Below are positions 44,457 to 53,940 of a DNA stretch of 64,000 nucleotides, piece after piece. The translations under genes were made by a program, and so were the position numbers. The notes under the pieces are model-generated. The model made no database searches and was not told the DNA's origin. It saw only the letters and a program-made list of their open reading frames with translations. The first letter of the stretch is position 1. The number at the start of each line of letters is the position of its first letter. Origin of the DNA: Methylobacillus flagellatus_A. Its GTDB lineage: Bacteria; Pseudomonadota; Gammaproteobacteria; Burkholderiales; Methylophilaceae. Where the stretch lies: assembly GCF_031344055.1 (NCBI RefSeq), contig NZ_JADBEN010000001.1; one strand, written 5' to 3'.

Positions 44457-45698
44457 ATGCCGTTGAGATTGCTTAAATACGCGTTGAGCAAGGAGTACCC
44501 GGGAACGCGGTTTTTCCAGGCGCATACCACGCCGAAGAAATCCTATGACGTGGTGATCATCGGCGGCGGCGGCCACGGCCTGGCAGCGGCGTATTACCTG
44601 GCCAAGCACCATGGCATCACCAATGTCGCGGTGCTGGAGAAAGGCTATATCGGCGGCGGCAATACCGGCCGCAACACCACCATCGTGCGTTCCAACTATC
44701 TCACGCCCGAAGGCGTGAAGTTCTACGATGCCAGCGTCAAGATCTACGAAGACCTTTCCGAGGAGCTGGACCTCAACCTGTTCTATTCCACGCGCGGCCA
44801 CTTCACGCTCGCGCATACCGAATCCGCGATGCGCACCATGCGCTGGCGCGCCGAGGTCAACAAGCACGTGGGCGTGGAAAGCTATGTCGTCGGCCCGGAC
44901 GAAATTGCCAAGGCCTGCCCGCAACTGGATTTGAGCTGTAGCGGCAAGGCGCCCATCGTCGGCGCGCTCTACCATGCGCCGGGCTCGGTAGCGCGCCACG
45001 ATGCCGTGGCCTGGGGCTATGCCCGCGGCGCGGACCGCCTGGGCGTGGAGATTTTCCAGAACACCGAAGTCACCGGCATCGACGTGCAAGGCGGCCAAGT
45101 AGTGGGCGTGAACACCAATAAAGGTTATATCGCCACCAACAATGTGTTGTCCGCGGTGGCGGGCTTCACGCCGAGAATCTGCGAAATGGTGGGCGTGGAA
45201 ACGCCTATCGTGATCCATCCGCTGCAAGCCTGCGTCACCGAGCCGATGAAGCCTTGGCTCGACACTATCCTCGTCTCCGGCAGCCTGCATGTGTATGTGA
45301 GCCAGTCCTCGCGCGGCGAGCTGGTGATGGGGTCTTCGCTCGATCCTTACGAAGTGCATTCCACGCGCTCGACGCTGGATTTCGTCGAGGGGCTGACCTC
45401 GCACATGCTGGACATGTTCCCCTTCCTTTCCAATATCAAAGTGGTGCGTCAATGGGCGGGCATGGCCGACATGACGCCGGATTTCGCGCCGGTGATGGGC
45501 AAGACGCCGGTCAAGGGTTTCTACCTCGACGCGGGCTGGGGCACCTGGGGCTTCAAGGCGACGCCAATCAGCGGCAAGACCATGGCCGAGACCATCGCGC
45601 GCGACCAGGCGCCCGAGCTGATCCATTCCTTCCGCCTGTCGCGCTTCGAGGACTACGAGCTGACCGGCGAAAAAGGCGCGGCCTCGGTAGGCCACTAA
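44457..45698 (+). CDS. mgdA: N-methylglutamate dehydrogenase subunit A (SoxB-like)
   Basis: 413 residues, homologous to sarcosine oxidase beta. FAD-binding DAO domain with YDVVIIGGGGHGLAAAYYLAKHHGITNVAVLEKG near the N-terminus, then GGGNTGRNTTIVRSNYL and the C-terminal DAGWGTWGFKATPISGKTMAE flavin loop. It oxidises the N-methyl group of N-methylglutamate. Named mgdA, not soxB, because the operon also holds gmaS and the N-methylglutamate synthase genes. GGAG precedes ATG 44457. First gene of an eight-gene operon. Confidence 0.92.
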   Translation: MPLRLLKYALSKEYPGTRFFQAHTTPKKSYDVVIIGGGGHGLAAAYYLAKHHGITNVAVLEKGYIGGGNTGRNTTIVRSNYLTPEGVKFYDASVKIYEDLSEELDLNLFYSTRGHFTLAHTESAMRTMRWRAEVNKHVGVESYVVGPDEIAKACPQLDLSCSGKAPIVGALYHAPGSVARHDAVAWGYARGADRLGVEIFQNTEVTGIDVQGGQVVGVNTNKGYIATNNVLSAVAGFTPRICEMVGVETPIVIHPLQACVTEPMKPWLDTILVSGSLHVYVSQSSRGELVMGSSLDPYEVHSTRSTLDFVEGLTSHMLDMFPFLSNIKVVRQWAGMADMTPDFAPVMGKTPVKGFYLDAGWGTWGFKATPISGKTMAETIARDQAPELIHSFRLSRFEDYELTGEKGAASVGH

Positions 45699-45724
45699 GC
45701 CAGGGCATAGATAAGGAATACACG

Positions 45725-45985
45725 ATGAAATTACTGACCTGTCCCGTGAATGGAACCAGACCGCTGAGCGAGTTCGTCTATGGCGGCGAATTGCGCATCC
45801 CGCCCGCTGCCGGTTGCAGCGACAAGGAGTGGGCCGACTACGTGCACAACCGCCATGGCGCGCCCGGCCTCAAGCAGGAGTGGTGGTACCACGGCCCTAG
45901 CGGCACCTGGTTCATCGCCGAGCGCAATACATTGACCGACCAAGTGATTCGTACATATCTGAAAGGGCAGGAGGGCAGCAAATGA
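45725..45985 (+). CDS. mgdB: N-methylglutamate dehydrogenase subunit B (SoxD-like)
   Basis: 86 residues, sarcosine oxidase delta family. CPVNGTRPLSEFVYGGEL at the start and YVHNRHGAPGLKQEWWYHGPSGTWFIAERNTLTDQVI are family signatures. SoxD normally has zinc-binding cysteines, C-x-x-C-G first; here only one Cys (Cys6) stands in that first motif, with Cys30 later, as expected of MgdB-type members. Overlaps mgdC by 4 bp. Confidence 0.9.
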   Translation: MKLLTCPVNGTRPLSEFVYGGELRIPPAAGCSDKEWADYVHNRHGAPGLKQEWWYHGPSGTWFIAERNTLTDQVIRTYLKGQEGSK

Positions 45986-48864
45986 GCGCGCGTTTGACCA
46001 AGCAACAAGGCGAGTGGATCAACCGTGCCGCTGTCGTCAAGTTCAGCTTCGAGGGCAGGGGGTTCAGCGGCTTCGAGGGCGACACCATCACCAGCGCGCT
46101 CTGGGCCAACGGCGAGAAGGTGCTGGGCCGCAGTTTCAAGTACCACCGTCCGCGCGGCATCCTCAGCCTGGCCAACCATGACGTCAACGTGATGCTGACC
46201 GACGGGTTGGACACCAATATCCGCGGCGACGTGGCGCCCGTGAGCAACGGCGCTGTGTTTGAGGCGGTGAATACCGACGGCGGCGTGCGCAAGGACAAGA
46301 GCCGCATCATTGACAGTATCGCTCCGCTGCTGCCCGTGGGCTTCTACTACAAGGCGTTCCATACGCCCAAGAAGATGTTCCCGTTCTGGGAAAATGTCAT
46401 TCGCAAGGCGGCCGGCCTGGGCGTGGTCAACTTCAACTATCCGCGCATCACCAAGCCCAAGCAGCATATCCATTGCGACGTGCTGGTGGTCGGCGCGGGC
46501 GCTTCAGGCCTGTCCGCCGCTATCGAGGCTGGCAAACAGGGCCTGCGCGTGGTGCTGGTGGACGAGAACGCCCAGCTCGGCGGCAGCCTGGGTTTCGACT
46601 GGGGCGGCAGCCAGGAATCCGGCAAGCTGCTGGGCGAGTTGTCCGCCGAGGTGCAGGCATTGCCGAATATCCAGGTGATCACCAGCGCATATGCCGCCGG
46701 CTACTATCCCGACCACCTGATTCCCGTGGTGACCAAGGACGGCATGGTCAAGGTGCGCGCCGGGGCGGTGGTGATGGCGAGCGGCGCTTTCGAGCAGCCG
46801 CCGGTGTTCCGCAACAACGATATTCCCGGCGTCATGCTCGGCTCTGCGGCGCAGCGCCTGCTGCACCGCTACGGCGTCAAGCCGTTCGAGCATGGGGTGG
46901 TGTTCACCGCCAACGACTACGGCTACCGCGTCGCCCACGACCTGCTGGAAGCAGGCGTCAAGGTGGCGGCATTGATCGACCTGCGCACCGAAGTGGACGC
47001 GGCCTTGCCTGCCGGGCTGGCGCGGCGTGGCGTGAAAACCCTGCAGGGTAGTGCTGTGTATGAAGTCGAACCTGCTTCCGACAAGTTCAGCGTCAAGGCC
47101 GTGGTGGTCGCGCCCTACAACGCCGACAGCGCCGAGGCGGACACCGGCAGCAAGACCCGCATCGAATGCGACGGCGTGGCGATGTGCGCGGGCTGGGCGC
47201 CTGCTGCCAATCTGTTGTACCAGGCCGGCACCGCGATGCGCTACGACTATGGCGTGCATCAGTTCGTCCCCAACAAACTGCCTGCGGGCATCTTCGCCGC
47301 GGGACGCGTCAACGGCGTCTATGCATTGGCCGACAAGCTGGCCGATGGCAAGCGCGCCGCGGTGGCTGCGATGCGACATATCGGCAAAGACTTGGCGGAA
47401 GCTGCCAGCGTGCCAGTCAGCGCCAGTGCGCAGAGCCACCCTTATCCCATCGTAATGCATGCCAAGGGCAAGAATTTCGTCGATTTCGACGAGGACATCC
47501 AGGTCAAGGACTTCATCAACGCCGCCAAGGAAGGTTTCGACAACATCGAGCTGATGAAGCGCTTCACCACCGTCGGCATGGGTCCCAGCCAGGGCAAGCA
47601 TTCCAACATGAACGCGATCCGCATCCTCGCCCGTCTGCGCGGCGTGCCGGTGGAGCAGATCGGCACCACGACCTCGCGTCCGTTCTTCCATCCCACGCCG
47701 ATCGGGCACCTGGGCGGGCGCGGCTTCCATCCGCACCGCACCACGCCGCTGCATGACGTCAATGCGGCGCTGGGCGCGGTGTTCACCGATGTCGGCCCCT
47801 GGAAGCGCGCCGCCTACTATACCGTGCCTGGCCTGGGCGTGCAGGACACCATCCTCGCCGAAGTGGAGGCCGTGCGCAGCAAGGCCGGCATCATCGACAG
47901 CAGCTCTTTCGGCAAGATCGAGGTGCACGGGCCAGAGGCTGGCGTGTTTCTCGAACGCTTCTTCACCGGCCTCTATGCCGATATGGCGGTAGGCGAGTCG
48001 CGCTACACCATGCTGCTCGACGAAACAGGCGTGGTAGTGGATGACGGCTTGGCGCATAGATTGGAAGAGGAATTGTTCTACCTGACCTCGGGCACCTCGA
48101 ATGCCGCCGCGGTCTACCGCGAGATGCAGCGCTGGCAGCAACTCTGGCAGCTCGATATCGGCCTGGTCAACGTCACCGGTTCCTATGCTGCCATCAACAT
48201 AGCCGGGCCGCTCGCAAGACAGGTGTTGTCCGGACTCGTGAATTTCAATCTCGGCGAGCAACAGCCGCATAGCGCGCGTGAGGCCGAGATTGCCGGGGTG
48301 CCGGTGCGGCTGCTGCGCGTGGCCTTCGTGTCCGACAGCACTTATGAGCTGCATGTGCCCACCACGCAAGCCGCTTTCGTCTGGGAGCAGGTGATGCGTG
48401 CAGGGTCCAGCCTGGGCCTCAAGCCGTTCGGCACCGATGCCCAGCGCATCTTGCGCCTGGAGATGGGCCACGCCATGCCCGGCATCGATACCGACGGCCT
48501 GACCAACCCGCTGGAAATCGGCGCGCAGCATGCGATTGCCATGGACAAGCCGGACTTCATCGGCAAGCGCAGCCTGGAGATCATCGCCAAGCGTCCGCTC
48601 AAGAAAGCCCTGGTGGCGTTCGCGCTCAACCCCGGCTATGCGGGGGAGATGCCCTTTGAATGCAACCTGGTGATTCGCAACGGCGAGATCGAAGGCCGCG
48701 TCACCAGTATTGCGTATTCCAGAACCGTGGGCCGCGTGATCGGCTTCGCCTATGTCGCGCCGCAGCACAGCGCCGTGGGTTCCGCTTTCGAGATCCGCAC
48801 CGATGGCGGCGCAATGGCGCCCGCGACCGTAGTGCCTTTCCATTTTCTTGCCAGCCAACATTGA
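45982..48864 (+). CDS. mgdC: N-methylglutamate dehydrogenase subunit C (SoxA-like)
   Basis: 960 residues, sarcosine oxidase alpha architecture: N-terminal Fer2_4-like domain without cluster cysteines (about 10-105: TITSALWANGEKVLGRSFKYHRPRGILSL), NAD-binding Rossmann domain (about 160-500: DVLVVGAGASGLSAAIEAGKQGLRVVLVDE), and a C-terminal GcvT-like folate domain (about 610-955: IIDSSSFGKIEVHGPEAGVFLERFF; RILRLEMGHAMPGIDTDGLTNPLEIG). The folate domain should capture the released methylene as methylene-tetrahydrofolate. Forms the heterotetramer with MgdA, B and D. Confidence 0.93.
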   Translation: MSARLTKQQGEWINRAAVVKFSFEGRGFSGFEGDTITSALWANGEKVLGRSFKYHRPRGILSLANHDVNVMLTDGLDTNIRGDVAPVSNGAVFEAVNTDGGVRKDKSRIIDSIAPLLPVGFYYKAFHTPKKMFPFWENVIRKAAGLGVVNFNYPRITKPKQHIHCDVLVVGAGASGLSAAIEAGKQGLRVVLVDENAQLGGSLGFDWGGSQESGKLLGELSAEVQALPNIQVITSAYAAGYYPDHLIPVVTKDGMVKVRAGAVVMASGAFEQPPVFRNNDIPGVMLGSAAQRLLHRYGVKPFEHGVVFTANDYGYRVAHDLLEAGVKVAALIDLRTEVDAALPAGLARRGVKTLQGSAVYEVEPASDKFSVKAVVVAPYNADSAEADTGSKTRIECDGVAMCAGWAPAANLLYQAGTAMRYDYGVHQFVPNKLPAGIFAAGRVNGVYALADKLADGKRAAVAAMRHIGKDLAEAASVPVSASAQSHPYPIVMHAKGKNFVDFDEDIQVKDFINAAKEGFDNIELMKRFTTVGMGPSQGKHSNMNAIRILARLRGVPVEQIGTTTSRPFFHPTPIGHLGGRGFHPHRTTPLHDVNAALGAVFTDVGPWKRAAYYTVPGLGVQDTILAEVEAVRSKAGIIDSSSFGKIEVHGPEAGVFLERFFTGLYADMAVGESRYTMLLDETGVVVDDGLAHRLEEELFYLTSGTSNAAAVYREMQRWQQLWQLDIGLVNVTGSYAAINIAGPLARQVLSGLVNFNLGEQQPHSAREAEIAGVPVRLLRVAFVSDSTYELHVPTTQAAFVWEQVMRAGSSLGLKPFGTDAQRILRLEMGHAMPGIDTDGLTNPLEIGAQHAIAMDKPDFIGKRSLEIIAKRPLKKALVAFALNPGYAGEMPFECNLVIRNGEIEGRVTSIAYSRTVGRVIGFAYVAPQHSAVGSAFEIRTDGGAMAPATVVPFHFLASQH

Positions 48865-48872
48865 GACCTGAC

Positions 48873-49556
48873 ATGCAGACAGAAAAACTCATTACTCCCA
48901 TCGCCCATGCATTGAACCACGCGCATGGCGAACAGATTGACTGGGGCGTCATCGAGCAGATGAAAGTGGCGGCTCACTTTGGCGGCAAGGAACTGGAAGA
49001 AGAGAGGAAGAAGAATCTGGGAATCGCTGATGCGAGCTTGTTGCGCAAGTTCGGCGTCAAGGGCGCGCAGGCTGCCGATTGGCTGGCCAGGCAGGGCGTC
49101 GCCATCCCGCCGCGTGCCAACACCTGGGCGCGCAACGCGGACGGCAGCCTGGTCTTGCGCCTGGGCAACAGCGAGTTCCTGATCGAGGATGCGCCGGGAG
49201 GCACAAGCTGCGAAAGGCTGGCACAAGCCTATGCAGAGGCCAAGGGGGTGTATCCGGTGCCGCATGTGGAAGCGTCGTTTGTGATCGGCGGCCACGCGGT
49301 GCAGGCGTTGTTTTCAGAGGTTTGTTCTATTGATTTAACTCGCGCTTCGCTCGGCGCACAAGACGTCGTCATGACGCAATTCGCCGGGGTCAGCGTAGTC
49401 CTGATACGCCAGGACCTGCAGGAGGAGGAGAGCCTCTACAGGCTGTGGTGTGATAGTTCGTACGGTTCATATTTGTGGGAAGTGATCGCAGGCATCGCTC
49501 ACGAGCACAAGGGCGGACCCGTCGGGATAGGGCGCTACTTCGCGGCCTATTCATAA
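48873..49556 (+). CDS. mgdD: N-methylglutamate dehydrogenase subunit D (SoxG-like)
   Basis: 227 residues, sarcosine oxidase gamma type, which is the most divergent of the four subunits. Recognised mainly by position after mgdC and by the GcvT-like half-domain pattern: RKFGVKGAQAADWLARQGVAIPPRANTWARNADGSLVLRLGNSEFLIED and VWCDSSYGSYLWEVIAGIAHE-like C-terminus. ATG 48873 chosen, 8 bp after the mgdC stop. Structural or folate-channelling role inferred. Confidence 0.85.
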   Translation: MQTEKLITPIAHALNHAHGEQIDWGVIEQMKVAAHFGGKELEEERKKNLGIADASLLRKFGVKGAQAADWLARQGVAIPPRANTWARNADGSLVLRLGNSEFLIEDAPGGTSCERLAQAYAEAKGVYPVPHVEASFVIGGHAVQALFSEVCSIDLTRASLGAQDVVMTQFAGVSVVLIRQDLQEEESLYRLWCDSSYGSYLWEVIAGIAHEHKGGPVGIGRYFAAYS

Positions 49557-49584
49557 AACTCAATTGGACTCGGAGAGTTATGTT

Positions 49585-50964
49585 ATGAAGATAGTAGATG
49601 GAAAGTTCACGTATCAGCCAGGCACGCCGGCCGAGCAATTGGCGGCCGCGAAGAAGTTCCTGGCCGACAACGGCGTGAAATACGTGCTGGCGCAGTTCGT
49701 GGATATCCACGGCGTCGCCAAGGTGAAATCGGTGCCTGCAGCCCATCTTGAATCCATCCTCAAGGATGGCGCGGGATTCGCCGGTGGGGCGATCTGGGGC
49801 ATGGGCATCCTGCCCAACGGCCCGGACTACATGGCGGTGGGCGACTTGTCCACGCTGAGCCTGATTCCCTGGCAGCCCGGCTATGCGCGCATTATTTGCG
49901 ATGGCCATGTCGACCAGAAGCCGTATGAATACGATTCGCGCGTGGTGCTCAAGAAGCAGGTCGAGCGCCTGGCCGCGCAAGGCTGGACGCTTTACACCGG
50001 GCTGGAGCCTGAATTCTCGCTGCTCAAGCGTGACGACAAGGGAGCGCTGCATCCCTGCGACGAGACCGATACGCTGCAAAAGCCTTGCTACGACTACAAG
50101 GGCATGACGCGGCAGGCCGTGTTCCTCGAACGGCTGACCGAAGCGCTGATCGCGGCCGGGCTGGACGTGTACCAGATCGACCACGAGGACGCCAACGGCC
50201 AGTTCGAGATCAACTACACCTATGCCGACTGTCTCAAGAGCGCGGATGACTACATCCTGTTCAAGATGGCGGCCAGCCATATCGCCAACGAGCTCGGCAT
50301 GACCTGTTCCTTCATGCCCAAGCCGTTCGGCAACCGCCCCGGCAACGGCATGCACATGCATATGTCGATCGGCGACGGCAGCAAGAGTCTGTTCCATGAT
50401 GACGGCGACACAACCGGCCACGGCCTCTCGACACTGGCCTATCACTTTCTCGGCGGCATCCTGCACCACGCTCCGGCATTGACCGCGCTGGCCGCGCCTA
50501 CCGTCAACTCATACAAGCGCTTGGTGGTGAGCCAGTCGCTCACCGGCTCGACCTGGGCGCCCGCCTATATTTCCTACGGCAACAACAACCGCTCGACCAT
50601 GGTACGCATTCCTTATGGCCGCCTGGAACTGCGCCTGCCGGACGGAAGCTGCAACCCTTACCTGACCACGGCGGCGGTGATCGCGGCGGGCCTCGACGGC
50701 GTGAAGCGCGAGCTGCATCCCGGCCCCGGCCATGCCACCAACCTGTTCGACCTGAGCCTGGCGGAAATGAAGGAGCAGGGCATCGGCATCCTGCCGCAGA
50801 ACCTCAACGAATCGCTGGCCCAGCTCGAGGCCAACCAGGTGCTGCGCGATGCGCTGGGTAATTCGCTCACGGAAGAGTTCATCAAGCTCAAGCGCGCCGA
50901 GTGGGTCGACTATCAACGCCATGTATCGGATTGGGAAATCAACCGGTATATCGAGTTTTTCTAA
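49585..50964 (+). CDS. gmaS: Gamma-glutamylmethylamide synthetase (GMAS)
   Basis: 459 residues of the glutamine synthetase III-like GlnT group. It joins glutamate and methylamine with ATP. Visible blocks: GLEPEFSLLKRDDKG (Mg ligands), YQIDHEDANGQFEINYTYADCL, FMPKPFGNRPGNGMHMHMSIGDG (ATP/Glu loop) and GNNNRSTMVRIPYGRLELRLPDGSCNPYLTTA (Arg-binding latch). Assigned as GMAS, not housekeeping glutamine synthetase, by operon membership between mgdD and mgsA. ATG 49585 used; a TTG at 49564 is in frame but unneeded. Confidence 0.94.
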   Translation: MKIVDGKFTYQPGTPAEQLAAAKKFLADNGVKYVLAQFVDIHGVAKVKSVPAAHLESILKDGAGFAGGAIWGMGILPNGPDYMAVGDLSTLSLIPWQPGYARIICDGHVDQKPYEYDSRVVLKKQVERLAAQGWTLYTGLEPEFSLLKRDDKGALHPCDETDTLQKPCYDYKGMTRQAVFLERLTEALIAAGLDVYQIDHEDANGQFEINYTYADCLKSADDYILFKMAASHIANELGMTCSFMPKPFGNRPGNGMHMHMSIGDGSKSLFHDDGDTTGHGLSTLAYHFLGGILHHAPALTALAAPTVNSYKRLVVSQSLTGSTWAPAYISYGNNNRSTMVRIPYGRLELRLPDGSCNPYLTTAAVIAAGLDGVKRELHPGPGHATNLFDLSLAEMKEQGIGILPQNLNESLAQLEANQVLRDALGNSLTEEFIKLKRAEWVDYQRHVSDWEINRYIEFF

Positions 50965-50995
50965 ATTATTTTGGATTCTATGTAAGGAGAACATC

Positions 50996-51892
50996 ATGTG
51001 TGGAATCGTTGGATTGCTGGTGAAGAACCAGAAGTTGCGCGCCAATATCGGAGAACTCATGCTGCCCATGCTGATCGGCATGACCGAGCGCGGCCCGGAT
51101 TCTGCCGGCCTGGCGATTTTCGGCGCGCCCGTGGATAACACTGAGCGCAAGTTCAGCCTGTATTGCGCCTCCCCCGAGTTCGACTGGGCCAAGCTCAGCG
51201 TCGACCTCAACAACGGCCTCAAGGCCGATGCCAAGGTGGAAGTGAAGGTCAACCATGCCGTGGTGACGACGACCACCAGCCCGGAAAGCGTCAAGGCCTG
51301 GCTCAAGGAACATTACCCGCAGGTGCACCTGCTGTCCGTCGGCCAGCTCATGGACATCTACAAGGACACCGGTACGCCGGCCCAAGTAGCGAGCCGCTAT
51401 GACTTCTCCAAGCTGTCCGGCAGCCACCTCGTGGGCCATACCCGCATGGCGACCGAGTCCGCGATCACCCCGTCGCACGCCCACCCGTTCACCGCGGGCG
51501 AAGACTGGTGCCTGGTGCACAACGGTTCGCTCTCCAATGCGCACAGCATCCGCCGCAAGCTGGAGCACGAAGGCATCTCCTTCGAGACCGACAACGATAC
51601 CGAGGCCGCCTGCCGCTTCCTGCAATGGCGCATGCGCGAGGGTGACGACCTCAAGACCGCGCTCGAGCACGGCTTCGACGAGCTGGACGGCTTCTATACC
51701 CTGCTGATGGGCACCAAGGACCAATTAGCGCTGGTGCGCGACCCTTTCGCCTGCAAGCCCGCCATCGTCGCCGAGCATGACGACTATGTCGCTATCGCGT
51801 CCGAGTTCCGCTCGCTGGCCCACTTGCCCGATATCAAGAACGCCAAGGTGTTCGAGCCTGCACCAAAGGAGATGTACGTATGGAAACTGTAA
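50996..51892 (+). CDS. mgsA: N-methylglutamate synthase subunit A (class II amidotransferase domain)
   Basis: 298 residues starting MCGIVGLLVK, so Cys2 becomes the N-terminal nucleophile after Met removal; AAGGAGA lies upstream, and longer in-frame starts inside gmaS are rejected. Conserved GHTRMATESAITPSHAHPF and VHNGSLSNAHSIRRKL match the GltB amidotransferase domain. It would hydrolyse gamma-glutamylmethylamide and pass methylamine to MgsC. Overlaps mgsB by 13 bp. Confidence 0.93.
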   Translation: MCGIVGLLVKNQKLRANIGELMLPMLIGMTERGPDSAGLAIFGAPVDNTERKFSLYCASPEFDWAKLSVDLNNGLKADAKVEVKVNHAVVTTTTSPESVKAWLKEHYPQVHLLSVGQLMDIYKDTGTPAQVASRYDFSKLSGSHLVGHTRMATESAITPSHAHPFTAGEDWCLVHNGSLSNAHSIRRKLEHEGISFETDNDTEAACRFLQWRMREGDDLKTALEHGFDELDGFYTLLMGTKDQLALVRDPFACKPAIVAEHDDYVAIASEFRSLAHLPDIKNAKVFEPAPKEMYVWKL

Positions 51893-52572
51893 CATTCGAC
51901 CTGGAAAAAACCGCGCTGCGCGAGGTGAACCAATACCTGCACAGCGATGCGACGGAGCTTGATGGCAAGAAGGTCACGATCAGCAACCCTGGCGGCGCGC
52001 ACAACATCGCCGTTGGCCTCAAGGCTGACGTCGATGTTGTGATCGAGGGGCATGCGGGCTATTACGCTGCAGGCATGAACCAGTTTGCCAACGTGGTGAT
52101 CGAGGGCAGCGCCGGCACCGGCGTAGCCGAGAACATGATGTCCGGCCGCGTGCACGTGAAGGGCTTCGCCTCCAATGCGGCAGGCGCCACTGCACAGGGC
52201 GGCTTGCTGGTGATCGACGGCGATGCAGGTTTGCGCTGCGGTATCTCCATGAAGGGCGTCGATATCGTGGTCGGCGGCTCGGTAGGCAGCTTCTCCGCCT
52301 TCATGGCGCAGGCTGGCAACCTGGTGATCCTGGGCGATGCCGGCGAAGCGCTGGGCGACTCCCTCTACGAGGCACGCATCTTTGTGCGCGGCACTATCCA
52401 GAGCCTGGGCGCGGACTGCGAGGTCAAGCCCATGGATGACGAGGCGCGCCAGATACTGGTCAAGCTGTTGAAAGAGTCCGGCTACGCCGATGCCGACCCC
52501 GACAGCTTCACGCTGCTGGGCTCCGCCCGCACGCTGTACAACTTCCACGTAGATAACGCAGGAGCCTATTAA
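51880..52572 (+). CDS. mgsB: N-methylglutamate synthase subunit B (GXGXG domain)
   Basis: 230 residues, equivalent to the C-terminal right-handed beta-helix (GXGXG) domain of glutamate synthase. Repeating glycine turns: VIEGHAGYYAAGMNQFANVVIEGSAGTGVAENMMSGRVHVKG...DIVVGGSVGSFSAFMAQAGNLVILGDAGEALGDSLYEARIFVRG. Structural, orients the ammonia/methylamine tunnel. Starts inside mgsA and stops 2 bp before mgsC, so all three should be translated together. Confidence 0.93.
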   Translation: METVTFDLEKTALREVNQYLHSDATELDGKKVTISNPGGAHNIAVGLKADVDVVIEGHAGYYAAGMNQFANVVIEGSAGTGVAENMMSGRVHVKGFASNAAGATAQGGLLVIDGDAGLRCGISMKGVDIVVGGSVGSFSAFMAQAGNLVILGDAGEALGDSLYEARIFVRGTIQSLGADCEVKPMDDEARQILVKLLKESGYADADPDSFTLLGSARTLYNFHVDNAGAY

Positions 52573-52574
52573 TC

Positions 52575-53909
52575 ATGAGCGATACGCCAAAAATCCCGCA
52601 AACCGAGCCGCGTTTTTCTGCGACCTTCGACAAGAACACCATGTCTGAAATCCGCCGCGCAGCGGCGACCGGCATCTACGACATCCGAGGCGCGGGCGCC
52701 AAGCGCAAGCTGCCGCACTTCGACGATCTGCTGTTCCTCGGCGCCTCCGTCAGCCGTTATCCGCTGGAAGGCTACCGTGAGAAATGCGGCACAGACGTCA
52801 TCCTCGGCAACCGCTTTGCCAAGAAGCCCCTCCACCTCAAGACCCCGGTCACGATCGCGGGCATGAGCTTCGGCGCTTTGTCCGGCCCGGCCAAGGAGGC
52901 CCTGGGCCGCGGCGCGAGCGCCGTGGGTACCAGCACTACCACTGGCGACGGCGGCATGACGCCGGAAGAGCGCGGCCAGTCCTCCATCCTGGTCTACCAA
53001 TACCTGCCGTCGCGCTACGGCATGAACCCGGACGACTTGCGCAAGGCCGATGCGATCGAGGTGGTGATCGGCCAGGGCGCCAAGCCGGGCGGCGGCGGCA
53101 TGCTGCTCGGGCAGAAGATCAGCGACCGCGTCGCCAAGATGCGCTGCCTGCCCAAGGGCGTGGACCAGCGCTCCGCCTGCCGCCATCCTGACTGGACCGG
53201 CCCGGACGACCTCGAGATCAAGATCGCGGAAATCCGCGAGATCACCGACTGGGAAAAGCCTATCTACGTCAAAGTCGGCGCGACCCGTCCTTACTTCGAT
53301 GTGGCATTGGCGGTGAAGGCCGGCGCCGATGTCGTGGTGCTGGACGGCATGCAGGGCGGCACCGCCGCGACGCAGGAAGTGTTCATCGAGCATGTGGGCA
53401 TCCCCATTCTTGCCGCGATCCGTCCCGCCGTGCAGGCTCTGCAGGACCTCGGCATGCACCGCAAGGTGCAGCTCATCGTCTCCGGCGGCATCCGTAACGG
53501 CGCCGATGTCGCCAAGGCATTGGCGCTGGGCGCGGACGCGGTGGCTATCGGCACCGCCGCATTGATTGCGCTGGGCGACAACGACCCGCACCTGGAAGAA
53601 GAGTACAACAAGCTCGGCACCACCGCCGGCGCCTATGACGACTGGCATGAGGGCAAGGACCCCGCAGGCATCACCACGCAGGACCCCGAGCTCATGAAGC
53701 GCCTTGACCCAGTGAAGGCTGGCCGCAGGCTGGCGAACTATCTCTCGGTGATGACGATGGAAGCCCAGGTGATCGCGCGCGCCTGTGGCAAGTCGCACCT
53801 GCACAACTTGGAGCCGGAGGACCTGGTCGCATTGACGCTGGAAGCATCGGCGATGGCGAAAGTGCCGTTGGCCGGCACAAACTGGATTCCGGGCGTTTCG
53901 CAGTTTTAA
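52575..53909 (+). CDS. mgsC: N-methylglutamate synthase subunit C (FMN glutamate-synthase-like)
   Basis: 444 residues, FMN-binding alpha/beta-barrel of glutamate synthase: MSFGALSGPAKEALGRGASAVGTSTTTGDGG, IGQGAKPGGGGMLLGQKIS, VKVGATRPYFDVALAVKAGADVVVLDGMQGGTAATQEVFIEHVGIP and SGGIRNGADVAKALALGADAVAIGTAAL. Cysteines in MRCLPKG...RSACRHPD are candidate cluster or substrate residues. It condenses methylamine with 2-oxoglutarate to N-methylglutamate. Last gene of the operon; a terminator lies at 54160-54195. Confidence 0.94.
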   Translation: MSDTPKIPQTEPRFSATFDKNTMSEIRRAAATGIYDIRGAGAKRKLPHFDDLLFLGASVSRYPLEGYREKCGTDVILGNRFAKKPLHLKTPVTIAGMSFGALSGPAKEALGRGASAVGTSTTTGDGGMTPEERGQSSILVYQYLPSRYGMNPDDLRKADAIEVVIGQGAKPGGGGMLLGQKISDRVAKMRCLPKGVDQRSACRHPDWTGPDDLEIKIAEIREITDWEKPIYVKVGATRPYFDVALAVKAGADVVVLDGMQGGTAATQEVFIEHVGIPILAAIRPAVQALQDLGMHRKVQLIVSGGIRNGADVAKALALGADAVAIGTAALIALGDNDPHLEEEYNKLGTTAGAYDDWHEGKDPAGITTQDPELMKRLDPVKAGRRLANYLSVMTMEAQVIARACGKSHLHNLEPEDLVALTLEASAMAKVPLAGTNWIPGVSQF

Positions 53910-53940
53910 CCCACCCCGCGTTGTACTGACGTAGTCCCCT

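Noticed and set aside
44235..45695. Minus-strand frame opposite mgdA that runs into the operator region
   Set aside because: No domain, and its low-GC tail covers the promoter and operators, which read better as regulatory DNA.
46504..48861. Open frame of about 785 codons on the minus strand within mgdC
   Set aside because: Mirror of mgdC codon bias; no recognisable domain, no ribosome-binding site, and mgdC is unambiguous.
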